Positions 44,196 through 53,328 of a stretch of 64,000 bases of DNA are shown one piece after another (within the stretch, counting starts at the first letter, position 1; every line of letters starts with the position of its first letter). The DNA comes from Bacteroidales bacterium (lineage in GTDB: Bacteria; Bacteroidota; Bacteroidia; Bacteroidales; Lentimicrobiaceae): the NCBI GenBank assembly GCA_016705005.1, contig JADIZB010000008.1:124001-188000 (forward strand), read 5' to 3'. A program made the position numbers and the translations under genes. The notes under the pieces are model-generated. The model did not search any database, was not told the origin of the DNA, and saw only the letters and a list, made by a program, of their open reading frames with translations.

Positions 44196-45230
44196 ATGAA
44201 AAAATTGTTTTTTAGCCTGCTTTCCTTCAGTTTCCTGACAGCTTCCTTCGCTCAGACAGCATTGAATTACCAGACGCACGGTCTTGTTGCCGACCAGATG
44301 AATTTCATGAAGTTGTGCAACTACACCGATCCCGGAATCGCTGGCAAAAATGCAGTGTGGGATTTTACCGGTCTCAACCTTAAAAGTGATTTTGAAGGTG
44401 CATCCCGGGAGGCCGCAATATCTGAATATGCCGGCGTTTTTAAAGAAACCAACATTGTTGTCGAAGAATTCGGTAATTATTTTTTCTTCAGGGTGACAGA
44501 AGATGCCATGGAGCAATATGGTTTTATATCCGGTGATGGTTCAACCACCATCAGGTATGACGATCCCTTTGTAAAAATGAAATTTCCTTTCTCCTTCGGG
44601 GATAAATATTCGGGTGATTATTCCGGTAAAATCTCAGGTGGATGCAAAACAGGTGTGATTTCCGGAAAATACTCGGTTGAAGCGGATGGTTTGGGAACAC
44701 TATCCCTCCCGCAAGATGTAACCTACGATAATGCGCTGAGAATATGCGAAACAAAGTCATTTACTCAATCCTTATCCGGCGAGGTAATGGAGATGGAAAT
44801 TGTTACTTACCGCTGGTACATTAATGAAAACCGATTACCCGTTCTCTCTCTGATCAGAAAGTGTAGTCACCAGCCCAATGGCGATAGCGTCATCACAACA
44901 CAGGCAGCCTACAATCCCGTGTTGTTTGCCCGGCCCGCATCACCTTTTGCGGTAAACAGCCAGGCCAAAAGTTTGCAATTCAATGCCTATCCTAATCCTT
45001 TCAATGATTTAATAAACATCAGCTTCAACCTGCCGGTGAAATCAGGGGTTGAAATGGCTGTCTTTAGCCTGGATGGAAAATTAATAAAGAAAATTGTTAT
45101 CGGTGAACTTCAGCCGGGATGGCATTCGCAGCAGCTTTCTGCAGCAGAAACCGGTTTGGCCCGTGGAACCTACCTGCTGAAAATCCTGGTTGATGGAATC
45201 GAGACTTCCCTTAAAATTGTCAGACAATAG
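44196..45230 (+). CDS. T9SS-secreted protein of unknown function
   Basis: The start at 44196 gives a clear signal peptide (MKKLFFSLLSFSFLTASFAQ); ten codons further up an ATG at 44166 is in frame but would spoil it. The mature part is about 245 residues of beta-rich sequence with aromatic and Asp/Gly turns (PGIAGKNAVWDFTGLNL, FGDKYSGDYSGKISGGCK) that I do not recognise. The last 80 residues are a T9SS type A sorting domain (NAYPNPFNDLINISFNLP to LKIVRQ). No enzymatic motif was seen. Confidence 0.8.
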   Translation: MKKLFFSLLSFSFLTASFAQTALNYQTHGLVADQMNFMKLCNYTDPGIAGKNAVWDFTGLNLKSDFEGASREAAISEYAGVFKETNIVVEEFGNYFFFRVTEDAMEQYGFISGDGSTTIRYDDPFVKMKFPFSFGDKYSGDYSGKISGGCKTGVISGKYSVEADGLGTLSLPQDVTYDNALRICETKSFTQSLSGEVMEMEIVTYRWYINENRLPVLSLIRKCSHQPNGDSVITTQAAYNPVLFARPASPFAVNSQAKSLQFNAYPNPFNDLINISFNLPVKSGVEMAVFSLDGKLIKKIVIGELQPGWHSQQLSAAETGLARGTYLLKILVDGIETSLKIVRQ

Positions 45231-45292
45231 AAGACGTCATTATTTGATTCTTCATCTGGTTTGAATCCCGATTTTGAAAATTAAGATAAAAA

Positions 45293-45318
45293 AAAGCCAT
45301 CCGGTTCGGGATGGCTTT
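45293..45318 (-). terminator. Intrinsic terminator of glyA
   Basis: A perfect 10-bp stem (AAAGCCATCC with GGATGGCTTT) around a six-base loop. On the minus strand it ends in a long T tract (complement of the A run at 45287-45295), 18 bases after the glyA stop. Confidence 0.88.
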
Positions 45319-45335
45319 AAAGGGTTTTGAATGAA

Positions 45336-46616
45336 CTACCACGCAAAGAGGGGAAATTCACTCATCATCTCGTTTACCCTGTCGCGCACGCTTTCAATAA
45401 CAGCGTCATTGTCGACGTTACTCAGCACCTCGTCAATCAGATCAACAATCACCGGCATATGGGCTTCTTTGAGTCCGCGGGTGGTGATGGCGGGTGTTCC
45501 GACGCGGATACCTGAGGTAGTAAACGGTGAACGGCTGTCGAAGGGAACCATGTTCTTGTTGATGGTGATATCGGCCTTTACCAGTGTATTTTCAGCTACC
45601 TTTCCGGTAAGTTCAGGAAATTTTGAGCGCAGGTCGATCAGCATCAGGTGATTGTCGGTGCCGCCTGAAATTACATGGTAACCTTTATCAACAAAGGCTT
45701 TCGCCATAACCTGGGCGTTTTTCTTCACCTGGATGATGTATTCCATAAATTCATCGGAAAGCGCCTCGCCGAAAGCAACAGCCTTCGAAGCAATCACATG
45801 TTCAAGCGGGCCGCCCTGGACTCCGGGGAAAACAGCTGAGTCGAGCAGTGCCGACATCATTTTCACTTCACCTTTGGGTGTTTTGAGACCCCATGGGTTT
45901 TCAAAGTCCTTTCCCATGATGATCAGGCCGCCACGGGGACCGCGAAGGGTTTTGTGGGTAGTGGTGGTTACGATGTGACAATAAGGGACGGGATCGTTCA
46001 GCAGGCCACGTGCGATCAGCCCGGCGGGGTGTGCGATGTCGGCAAGTAAAAGGGCTCCGATCTTGTCGGCAATCTGGCGCATGCGTTTGAAATCCCAGTC
46101 GCGTGAATAGGCAGATGCACCGGCGATGATCAGTTTGGGCCTGGTTTCAAGGGCAACAGCTTCCATCTTATCATAATTGATCATGCCGGTTTCTTCCTCT
46201 ACCCCATAGGCAACCGGGTTGTATAGGATTCCGGATGAATTTACAGGAGACCCATGCGACAGGTGTCCGCCGTGTGCGAGGTTGAGACCCATGAAGGTAT
46301 CACCCGGTTTCAGCACCGTCATCAGCACAGCCATGTTTGCCTGGGCACCTGAATGCGGCTGAACATTGGCCCATTCTGCACCAAACAAAGCTTTAGCCCT
46401 GTCGATGGCCAGCTGCTCGGTCTGGTCAACAATCTGACAACCGCCGTAATAGCGCTTTCCCGGATAACCTTCAGCATACTTGTTGGTGAGCACCGAACCC
46501 ATGGCATCGAGCACCTGCTGACTGACAAAGTTTTCAGAAGCAATCAGTTCAATTCCGTGCATCTGGCGTTCTTTTTCTTCCCTGATCAGGTCGAAAATCT
46601 GTTTATCCTTTTTCAT
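45336..46616 (-). CDS. glyA: Serine hydroxymethyltransferase
   Basis: The 426-residue PLP enzyme has ELIASENFVS, YAEGYPGKRYYGGC, VQPHSGAQANMAVL, LLADIAHPAGLIA, and the PLP lysine in VTTTTHKTLRGPRGG. It interconverts serine and glycine with tetrahydrofolate, the main source of one-carbon units. The start at 46616 (MKKDKQIFDLI) fits the family; an in-frame ATG at 46676 lies in the promoter. A terminator follows and a TACCTTTG element precedes, so it is a single-gene unit. Confidence 0.97.
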   Translation of the reverse strand: MKKDKQIFDLIREEKERQMHGIELIASENFVSQQVLDAMGSVLTNKYAEGYPGKRYYGGCQIVDQTEQLAIDRAKALFGAEWANVQPHSGAQANMAVLMTVLKPGDTFMGLNLAHGGHLSHGSPVNSSGILYNPVAYGVEEETGMINYDKMEAVALETRPKLIIAGASAYSRDWDFKRMRQIADKIGALLLADIAHPAGLIARGLLNDPVPYCHIVTTTTHKTLRGPRGGLIIMGKDFENPWGLKTPKGEVKMMSALLDSAVFPGVQGGPLEHVIASKAVAFGEALSDEFMEYIIQVKKNAQVMAKAFVDKGYHVISGGTDNHLMLIDLRSKFPELTGKVAENTLVKADITINKNMVPFDSRSPFTTSGIRVGTPAITTRGLKEAHMPVIVDLIDEVLSNVDNDAVIESVRDRVNEMMSEFPLFAW

Positions 46617-46673
46617 GATAAAATATATTTTGATTGGTTGATTCTGCTGTATTTCAATACCCTGAAAACGGTG

Positions 46674-46681
46674 CAAAGGTA
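46674..46681 (-). promoter_or_regulatory. -7 promoter element of glyA
   Basis: TACCTTTG on the minus strand matches the consensus and predicts a start near 46670 and a leader of about 53 bases. No purine or glycine riboswitch fold was evident in it. Confidence 0.55.
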
Positions 46682-46772
46682 TAAAAAGATATTTACGGCA
46701 GGGCCGGGAATGAAATATTCATCACAGGGAAGATAATGATGATAATTGGCGCATAATCAATGGTATAAAAAA

Positions 46773-46799
46773 GAGGGATGATCATCACAACCATCCCTC
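46773..46799 (-). terminator. Intrinsic terminator of the large BACON/PKD protein gene
   Basis: Arms GAGGGATG (46773-46780) and CATCCCTC (46792-46799) form an 8-bp stem. On the minus strand it is followed by TTTTTT, 20 bases after the stop codon. Confidence 0.8.
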
Positions 46800-46819
46800 C
46801 TAAAGGTTTATTTCCGGGA

Positions 46820-49800
46820 TTACCGGATGATAACGATACTACGGGTCATCAGATTTTTATCCGTCCTGATCCGCATGGTATATGATCCCTGGGCAAGGTT
46901 GGCCAGATCGAAGGTGTAACGGTCGCTTCCCGAGCAGTCTCTGCTGATCAGCACATTTCCGGTAAGGTCAAGTACCTGCACTTCCATCGATGCATAGAGG
47001 GCCTGATCAACTTCAAGCACGAAAAGTCCTTTTGAAGGATTCGGGAATACCCGGATACCCTGTGATTCGGTTTCCTCAATCGATACCTCTGAACCGGACT
47101 GGGTTACTGTAACTTTCTGCGGTTCCTTGCCGGGAACTGTCACCGAAATGGTTGAGACACGTTCAGCATAGTAAGGGTTCTGGGGATAACCGGCCACGAG
47201 TGTTCCCGACAGATTGCCGGAAGGGGTGACCGTCAGCCAGGCTGAATCAGCAGAAGCTGTCCATGCCGAGTTGGAGATGACATCAAAACTTACATTTCCT
47301 TCTAAATAAGTGACATTGATATTGCCGGGATTCACAGTTGCTGAAGGCTCAGCGCCGTCCTGCACAAGGATAGTTGTTGCTGTCAGTCCGTCTCCGTTAA
47401 TGGTGATTTCAGCACTGCGTTGTGTTAAACCTGTATTTTCCTGATAGGTAATCTGGATGGCTGCATTTCCGCTTGCTCCTGCGGGGACCACTGCCCATTC
47501 GGCATTGGAGGAAGCTGTCCATTCCACATTGGCATAAACGATCATCTGGGCAATGCCCTGTTCGGCTGTCACCTGAATCTGTTGAGGTTCAGTCGCGAGA
47601 TGTGCTTCAGCAGCAGCCTGGGTAAGAATCACTACTACCGGATCAAGACCTTCAGCCTCAACAGTTATGCCGGCAGTCCTGAGTTCAGACCAGGTATTCT
47701 GCTGATAGTCGATCATTACAGCACCGTTACCGGAGCCTGAAGGATTCACGGTAAACCAGTCTGATGTTGCAGTGGCTGTCCAGTTGGTGTTTGAGAATAC
47801 GGCGAATGAGGTACTTCCTTCGGGGGCAGTAACATTGATGATCATCGGATCAACCACCAGTGCAGGTACTGCGCCGGCCTGGGTGACAGTAACATATACA
47901 GGATCCAGACCACCGACATTTACAGTGATATTAGCCACACGTTCCATCGCCATCAGATTTGCTTCAACATTGGCTGTAATGCTGCCGTTGCCATTGCCTT
48001 CAGTGGTTACCGAACACCATGCTGCATCGCTCGAAGCGGTCCAGCTGCTGTTCGAGGTAACTTCGAAACTGGTTGAACCGGTTACATCGTTTACATTCTG
48101 GTTCAGAGGCATAACTACAAGGCTTGGTGACGCCGGAGCTGTGGTGGCCTGGGCGTTGATTCCCGATGAATAGTTCAACTCAGCATCATAGGAATATGCC
48201 TTGTAGTAATATATGGTTGAAGGGTTCAGCGCGGTATGGCTGAACGAAGTCTCAGTTCCGTTATACAACACAATACCGCCTCCGGCAATAGCATCTCCGG
48301 CAATGTAGGCAGATCCGGCCACAGGGAATCCGAAGTTTCCATCGGGCGACCAGCATAGCAGGACATTGCTTCCTTCCGGGTTCTTTTCCCAGCCCAGGTC
48401 AATTTGTGTATCGCTGATCGCGTTTGCCTGTAATGAGGCAGGATCTGCAACAATACTCAGGCAGGAGATGGTTGCAACCCATCCCGGGTAGTTGAAACTG
48501 GTATTGCTATGGAAAACAACTGTAAGTGAACCGGTAGCATTGTCAGATGTCACTGTTCCGGGAGAATCGGTTCCGCACCAGGTCCCGAGTGCCGGGGCAA
48601 ATGGTGTACGGCCGTTGTGTATGGTAATGTAATCACTGTTGCAGTTGGTGCCTGTTTCCAGCTCAAATTCAGTGAAATTAATTGCAATCTGATGGTTGGG
48701 CAAAGAAGCATTGAAAACCATGGTGTAATTCAGGTTATTGCCATAATTGCCTGAAGCTCCTCCCGGGTCGGTAAAGGTGCCGTTACAGGTATTTACAGTG
48801 CTGCTGTTCATAATAAATACATCAGGAATCACATTGATGTAGTCGGTTTTGGTAGCAGTATTATTTCCGTTAACAGTCAGAGTAATTGTCTTGAATCCGG
48901 CAGACCCGTAAGTTACATTGTGCGGGCCAGGTGTGGTCGCAGTTGCCGGGTCAGCATCGGCTCCGAAATTCCAAAGCCAGGAACTGACCTCACAGGTTGA
49001 TTCGTCGGTAAACGTAGTCGGATTGTTGACCACGATGTTCACGGGTGTGGCAGAAAAGTTTGCATTTGCCTCATTTACCACAACATACGAAGTCTTTATT
49101 TCGGTATTTGTACCACCTGCATTGGTTGCATTAAGTGTCACATTGTATGTGCCGTATTGGGTAAACTGAACCCTTGGATTTTGCGAATTGCTGCCTGTTC
49201 CATTCACATAAATAACGTTGTCGGGTGAGAACGACCAGGACCAGGCTGTGGGATTGCCCGTTGACAGGTCAGTAAAAGTCACAGTCTGATTCAGGCAGGG
49301 CAGGTTATTGTCAGCAATAAAATTCGGGTTTGGTCCCAGGGGGCCTATGCTGAAGGAAGCAACCCTGGTTTTCTGACCACCACTGACATACTGGTTGGTG
49401 TACCAGAAGGTGTCATCATCAGATGGGTCAACGCAAAGCAGCGAGTAATCCCCCCACCGGTTGGCCCCGTTTTGTGATGCAGTCCCTTCCCAGATTATTC
49501 CTTCAGGAACGTCCATTACCCCATTGGCGTTGTTGTATTCAGCTTCGGTCTGCCCGGTGTACCGGATGCCCGGGTACAAACTTGTGCTTGAGATAGAGTA
49601 TCCCAGGCCGAGTTCATTATTCCCGTTCAGCATTATGCTCGCCATCCATCGTGAATGCTCGTCAGGTGCGTAGGTTCCTGTTTGTCTTACAGTCCACTCA
49701 CCAGTGGTTTTACGAAGCTCATACCAGCGAACTCCGGCATGATCCGTACCATCTACATCAACGGCATGGCAGCAAACAAGAGTCTGATAGGAGCCAAAAT

Positions 49801-50920
49801 TCCGGTATTGAGGTACATTCATGATAACCTGAGGTACGGCATCCAGTTCCTGGCTTGTATTTAGCTGTTTGATGTTATTCCAGTTATTCCCGAAGTTGCT
49901 GTCGTATGGCTCAACATTTAGTTGCTGCACACGCGTAAACGTTGAATTCGTGGTAGTTGTCCAGTCAACATCAAGTTCATAAATCCACAACTGGTCATCG
50001 GAGCCTCCAAAGGCATCGTCCTGATGTGCAATGAAAATACCCGGCGCACCTGCAGGTGCAGCAGCGCCATCGTTGTCAACCGGAGGTACCATCATAAACC
50101 CGTCAACCGAACCTGGTCTCCATTGGTTATCGAAAGAAACCATCTTCGGATTGGTTCCGCCAGCCAGCATAACTTCACGCTGAAAAACATAGATGTCGGT
50201 TCCGTTTGAAGTGTTGGTCCCCATATAGTATCCATCAGGCCAGATGCCGAACTTTTCGTAATCCGGTGTTCCGCTCATGTTAAATGAATACTGATACCAG
50301 GTTCCGGTTGGGTCGTTGGTAGTTGAAACGGCAACGAGCATCCTGTTCGGAGATCCGCAGAGGGAAAATTCAGCAGCCATCCAGCGATCCGCCATTTCAT
50401 CATAAAGGATAATCGGGTCGCCATCATTACAGTTTGCCCCCGGAACATTACCGAATAACTGATTCATGTTTGTCGGACCTGCCAGTAAAGTTCCGGTTTT
50501 CGAATAAATGGCATAAGTGGTATTCACTGTATGCATGTAATGATCAGGTCCTGCAGTCCCGTTTTCATCAGGTGGGAAATAGGGTGAATTTTGTGCCTGA
50601 AAATTTACAATCGGATCACTGGCAGAACTTTTGTTCTGACCCATCACCTTTTGCCACGCGGGATCAGGTCCTTTGGGCAGTGCATTGGCTTCATTGGGAT
50701 AATACCGGGTACGTAATTTCGGATTCAGTAACTTTAATTCTGCTTTGGCGACCATTATATCATATTCTTCACTTGTTATAGGAGGAATATCTTTTAATGG
50801 TTTGCTGATGCCAATGAAAGTTCCTTCGCCGGTGAAAACCGGGCTTTGTATCGTATGCTGAGCATTACTGCTGAAAAACAACAGGCTCAGCATAAACAGG
50901 GTAATGAAAAATGATTTCAT
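46820..50920 (-). CDS. Giant T9SS-secreted multidomain protein (beta-propeller-like, PKD, CUB, FN3, four BACON)
   Basis: The 1366-residue product starts with a signal peptide (MKSFFITLFMLSLLFFSSNAQ). Residues about 100-540 are an Asp/Trp-rich beta domain (PYFPPDENGTAGPDHYM, YDEMADRWMAAEFSL, HSRWMASIMLNG, NRWGDYSLLCVDP). Two PKD domains follow (TFTDLSTGNPTAWSWSF; TFTDESTCEVSSWLWNFG), then a CUB-like domain (GNYGNNLNYTMVFNA, CNSDYITIHNGR, LGTWCG), an FN3-like region, and four BACON repeats (SNSSWTASSDAAWCSV, SNTNWTATATSDWFTV, ANVEWTASSNAEWAVV, SNSAWTASADSAWLTV). A T9SS type A domain ends the protein (VFPNPSKGLFVLEV to RSIVIIR). BACON domains often bind glycans or mucin, so a surface glycan or host-matrix role is possible. 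Catalytic residues were not recognised. Confidence 0.88.
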   Translation of the reverse strand: MKSFFITLFMLSLLFFSSNAQHTIQSPVFTGEGTFIGISKPLKDIPPITSEEYDIMVAKAELKLLNPKLRTRYYPNEANALPKGPDPAWQKVMGQNKSSASDPIVNFQAQNSPYFPPDENGTAGPDHYMHTVNTTYAIYSKTGTLLAGPTNMNQLFGNVPGANCNDGDPIILYDEMADRWMAAEFSLCGSPNRMLVAVSTTNDPTGTWYQYSFNMSGTPDYEKFGIWPDGYYMGTNTSNGTDIYVFQREVMLAGGTNPKMVSFDNQWRPGSVDGFMMVPPVDNDGAAAPAGAPGIFIAHQDDAFGGSDDQLWIYELDVDWTTTTNSTFTRVQQLNVEPYDSNFGNNWNNIKQLNTSQELDAVPQVIMNVPQYRNFGSYQTLVCCHAVDVDGTDHAGVRWYELRKTTGEWTVRQTGTYAPDEHSRWMASIMLNGNNELGLGYSISSTSLYPGIRYTGQTEAEYNNANGVMDVPEGIIWEGTASQNGANRWGDYSLLCVDPSDDDTFWYTNQYVSGGQKTRVASFSIGPLGPNPNFIADNNLPCLNQTVTFTDLSTGNPTAWSWSFSPDNVIYVNGTGSNSQNPRVQFTQYGTYNVTLNATNAGGTNTEIKTSYVVVNEANANFSATPVNIVVNNPTTFTDESTCEVSSWLWNFGADADPATATTPGPHNVTYGSAGFKTITLTVNGNNTATKTDYINVIPDVFIMNSSTVNTCNGTFTDPGGASGNYGNNLNYTMVFNASLPNHQIAINFTEFELETGTNCNSDYITIHNGRTPFAPALGTWCGTDSPGTVTSDNATGSLTVVFHSNTSFNYPGWVATISCLSIVADPASLQANAISDTQIDLGWEKNPEGSNVLLCWSPDGNFGFPVAGSAYIAGDAIAGGGIVLYNGTETSFSHTALNPSTIYYYKAYSYDAELNYSSGINAQATTAPASPSLVVMPLNQNVNDVTGSTSFEVTSNSSWTASSDAAWCSVTTEGNGNGSITANVEANLMAMERVANITVNVGGLDPVYVTVTQAGAVPALVVDPMIINVTAPEGSTSFAVFSNTNWTATATSDWFTVNPSGSGNGAVMIDYQQNTWSELRTAGITVEAEGLDPVVVILTQAAAEAHLATEPQQIQVTAEQGIAQMIVYANVEWTASSNAEWAVVPAGASGNAAIQITYQENTGLTQRSAEITINGDGLTATTILVQDGAEPSATVNPGNINVTYLEGNVSFDVISNSAWTASADSAWLTVTPSGNLSGTLVAGYPQNPYYAERVSTISVTVPGKEPQKVTVTQSGSEVSIEETESQGIRVFPNPSKGLFVLEVDQALYASMEVQVLDLTGNVLISRDCSGSDRYTFDLANLAQGSYTMRIRTDKNLMTRSIVIIR

Positions 50921-50994
50921 CTGTATTGATGTTAGTTTATGTTTTAGAAAAGGAGTGTTTGATTTTAATCCCTGATATTAATCACAAAATCGAC

Positions 50995-51002
50995 CAAAGG
51001 TA
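50995..51002 (-). promoter_or_regulatory. -7 promoter element of the giant secreted protein gene
   Basis: TACCTTTG on the minus strand matches the consensus and predicts a leader of about 71 bases. The 330-base divergent gap 50921-51250 shows nothing else but this and the promoter at 51239. Confidence 0.55.
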
Positions 51003-51238
51003 TATCTTATTTAGAGAAATTCTAAAGAAAAATTTTTCAAAAGTGGGTCGACAGGGATGGTTATTTTTTCCGAAAAGGAGTGGCGGAGATACCTTACTTT
51101 CACGAAATACGGACATAAATACATAAATCCACCAGTGAATTGATACGGTAATAATTGCTCCAGTGGTAATACCTTACCGGTCATTCATAATAAAAGGGTG
51201 TCATTTTGAGTTTATTAAGTCATGGCGGTCGATTTTTG

Positions 51239-51246
51239 TACCTTTG
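51239..51246 (+). promoter_or_regulatory. -7 promoter element of the type B T9SS gene, nearly leaderless
   Basis: TACCTTTG is a full consensus match. The predicted transcript start at about 51250 is one base before the ATG at 51251. An upstream in-frame start at 51206 would be outside the message. Confidence 0.55.
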
Positions 51247-51250
51247 TTAT

Positions 51251-53323
51251 ATGGGAAATTATTCATTGAACAGGATATCTTCACTTATATTTATAGTTGT
51301 CATTTCACTCCTCTTTTTTAACGGGATAGAAGTAAAAGCCCAGCTTCCTGTTCCTGTGATGAATTGTGTTTCCGTTGAAGACGATGGCTCCCTGAGTGTA
51401 AACTGGTCAGTTACTGGCTCTGTCCCGTTTGACGGATTCAGGATATTTTACAAACCGATCGGAAGCACCCTGCCGGTTCCATACAGGGAATACCTGAATA
51501 CTTTTTCATCCGGGGTTATACCTGTTCTTGACGGGCAGACGGTTGGATATGAAATTTTTATGGTGACTTTTACAGATACACCTCCACAGATTTCGCTGGA
51601 ATCAAACCATCTTCGCAGTATGATGCTTACCGTTTCCAATGCAGGGACCGGATCGGGTATAGCGCGACTTGACTGGGACAGGATTCAGGCCGGTAACAAT
51701 GGAGTGTTCAAAATATACAGGAAAGATGATGCACTTTTACCATTTCCGGCAACGCCCATCGGACAAACAAATGGCCTTATTTTTTACGACACCATTACCT
51801 CCCCATATTGTACTGCAACAGATATTTATTACAGAGTTGAGTTTTCGTCAGGAGGATGTGTGGCCAATACTTCTGTAGGAAGTGGAAGCTTTTTCGATGA
51901 TAACCTCCCCGAAGATCCTGTTCTTTCACTGGTAACCATCAATACCAGTGGTTTTGCGGAAATCAGCTGGGAAAACAGCCCCACAATGGATGTAAACGGA
52001 TATATCGTCGGATTGAAAGAAGGAGCCAGTTTTACCGATCACTATACCCTTGGATATGTAACTTCCTTTGTTGATGATCAGACAGCATTGCCTACCTATC
52101 AGGATCCATGCAGTGAAGTGGTTACTTATGTGGTGAGAGCAGAGGATTTGTGTGCAAACCAGAGTTCCGGAGCCATCAATTACCAGTTTCCGCACAATAC
52201 CATCCTGCTTGCCGGTGAAACAACCACGCTTTGTGACCGCAAGGCCACACTGGAGTGGAACGCCTATAAAAATATGGATCCTGAAGTCAGCAGCTACAAG
52301 GTTTACCGTTCCGAAAACGGAGGGCCGGATACCGAGATCGCCAACATTGATGCAGGTAGTGGAGATTTTACCTTTGTTGATCCTGAATTACTTACACCCG
52401 GGGTTCAATATACCTATCAGGTAGCTGCTGTAAATAGTGATGTTTCTAAAATATCACGGAGTTGTCGTGTCCCCCTTGTGCCCGATCCTGAACCTTTTAC
52501 CCAGTTTGAGCTGGATTATGTTACTGTTACAGATAATGATTACATTGATCTTCATATCAACAGCAACCCTCCTGAACTCATTTCAACCATTGAAGTGTGG
52601 CGGTCAGCTATAGATGGTTCTTCGGTTGAGCTGCTGTTCAATATGCCATGGGATGGATTTTCTCCTGTCAGCGTTTCTGACGAATCAGCTGAAGTAAATG
52701 AAACCAGTTACTTCTATAGTGTATCTGCACTGGATGCCTGTGGTTTCCCCCTGGGGAGTACAGGTATATCCAGAAGCATTTTTGTACAGATTGAAGACAT
52801 CGGAAATGACAGATACCGGCTGAGTTGGAATGCCTATGAAGATTGGGGAAGCAGTCTTCTGGAATACAATATCTACAGGGTTGCCGATGGGGTAGTAGAA
52901 GCAGGGTTTCCGGTTTCTGTCCCGCCCGGACAGCTCACTTTTGACGATTTTGCAGGTAATCTGGTTGCCAACCGGACCACTTACTATATCGAAGCAGTCC
53001 GCAATGATAATTTGACCAGCCGGTCAAATGAAGTGTTGTTACCCGCTGATGCCGAAGTGGTAATCGCAAATGCCTTCCGGCCTGATGGAATCACTCCGGT
53101 ATTTAAACCCAAAGTCAAAAATATTGAACCGGGAAGTTACCTGTTTGCCATTTACAACCGCTGGGGGCAACTGGTTTTCAGTACCAACAATCCGGAAACA
53201 GGATGGAATGGTCTTTCCTACGAATCAGAAGCATCACAGGATATTTATGCCTGGATCCTTACATTCGAAGACCTCACCGGAAAGAAGGTTTCGAAAAGTG
53301 GTTCGGTATTCCTGCTCCGGTAG
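51251..53323 (+). CDS. Type B T9SS-sorted fibronectin-III-repeat protein
   Basis: The start at 51251 gives MGNYSLNRISSLIFIVVISL and a signal peptide ending in VKAQ. The 690-residue protein consists of six or so FN3-like repeats with typical endings (VNWSVTGSVPFDGFRIFYK, ARLDWDRIQAGNNGVFKIYRK, EISWENSPTMDVNGYIVGL, ATLEWNAYKNMDPEVSSYKVYR, YRLSWNAYEDWGSSLLEYNIYR). The C-terminus (IANAFRPDGITPVFKPK, YLFAIYNRWGQLVFST, ASQDIYAWILTFEDLTGKKV, SKSGSVFLLR) is the gliding-motility-associated CHU_C/type B sorting domain, unlike the other cargos here. Type B cargos are handled by a PorP/SprF-type partner, none of which is in the window. It ends only five bases from the convergent peptidase gene. Confidence 0.88.
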   Translation: MGNYSLNRISSLIFIVVISLLFFNGIEVKAQLPVPVMNCVSVEDDGSLSVNWSVTGSVPFDGFRIFYKPIGSTLPVPYREYLNTFSSGVIPVLDGQTVGYEIFMVTFTDTPPQISLESNHLRSMMLTVSNAGTGSGIARLDWDRIQAGNNGVFKIYRKDDALLPFPATPIGQTNGLIFYDTITSPYCTATDIYYRVEFSSGGCVANTSVGSGSFFDDNLPEDPVLSLVTINTSGFAEISWENSPTMDVNGYIVGLKEGASFTDHYTLGYVTSFVDDQTALPTYQDPCSEVVTYVVRAEDLCANQSSGAINYQFPHNTILLAGETTTLCDRKATLEWNAYKNMDPEVSSYKVYRSENGGPDTEIANIDAGSGDFTFVDPELLTPGVQYTYQVAAVNSDVSKISRSCRVPLVPDPEPFTQFELDYVTVTDNDYIDLHINSNPPELISTIEVWRSAIDGSSVELLFNMPWDGFSPVSVSDESAEVNETSYFYSVSALDACGFPLGSTGISRSIFVQIEDIGNDRYRLSWNAYEDWGSSLLEYNIYRVADGVVEAGFPVSVPPGQLTFDDFAGNLVANRTTYYIEAVRNDNLTSRSNEVLLPADAEVVIANAFRPDGITPVFKPKVKNIEPGSYLFAIYNRWGQLVFSTNNPETGWNGLSYESEASQDIYAWILTFEDLTGKKVSKSGSVFLLR

Positions 53324-53328
53324 GCCTG

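Noticed and set aside
46617..46670. Glycine or THF riboswitch before glyA
   Set aside because: The leader is about 53 bases with no conserved aptamer core visible.
46617..46676. 20-codon extension of glyA
   Set aside because: It overlaps the -7 promoter element and is absent from the usual SHMT N-terminus.
53324..53328. Terminator between the type B gene and the convergent S9 peptidase gene
   Set aside because: Only five bases separate the stops and no hairpin lies there; termination must occur inside one of the genes or overlap.
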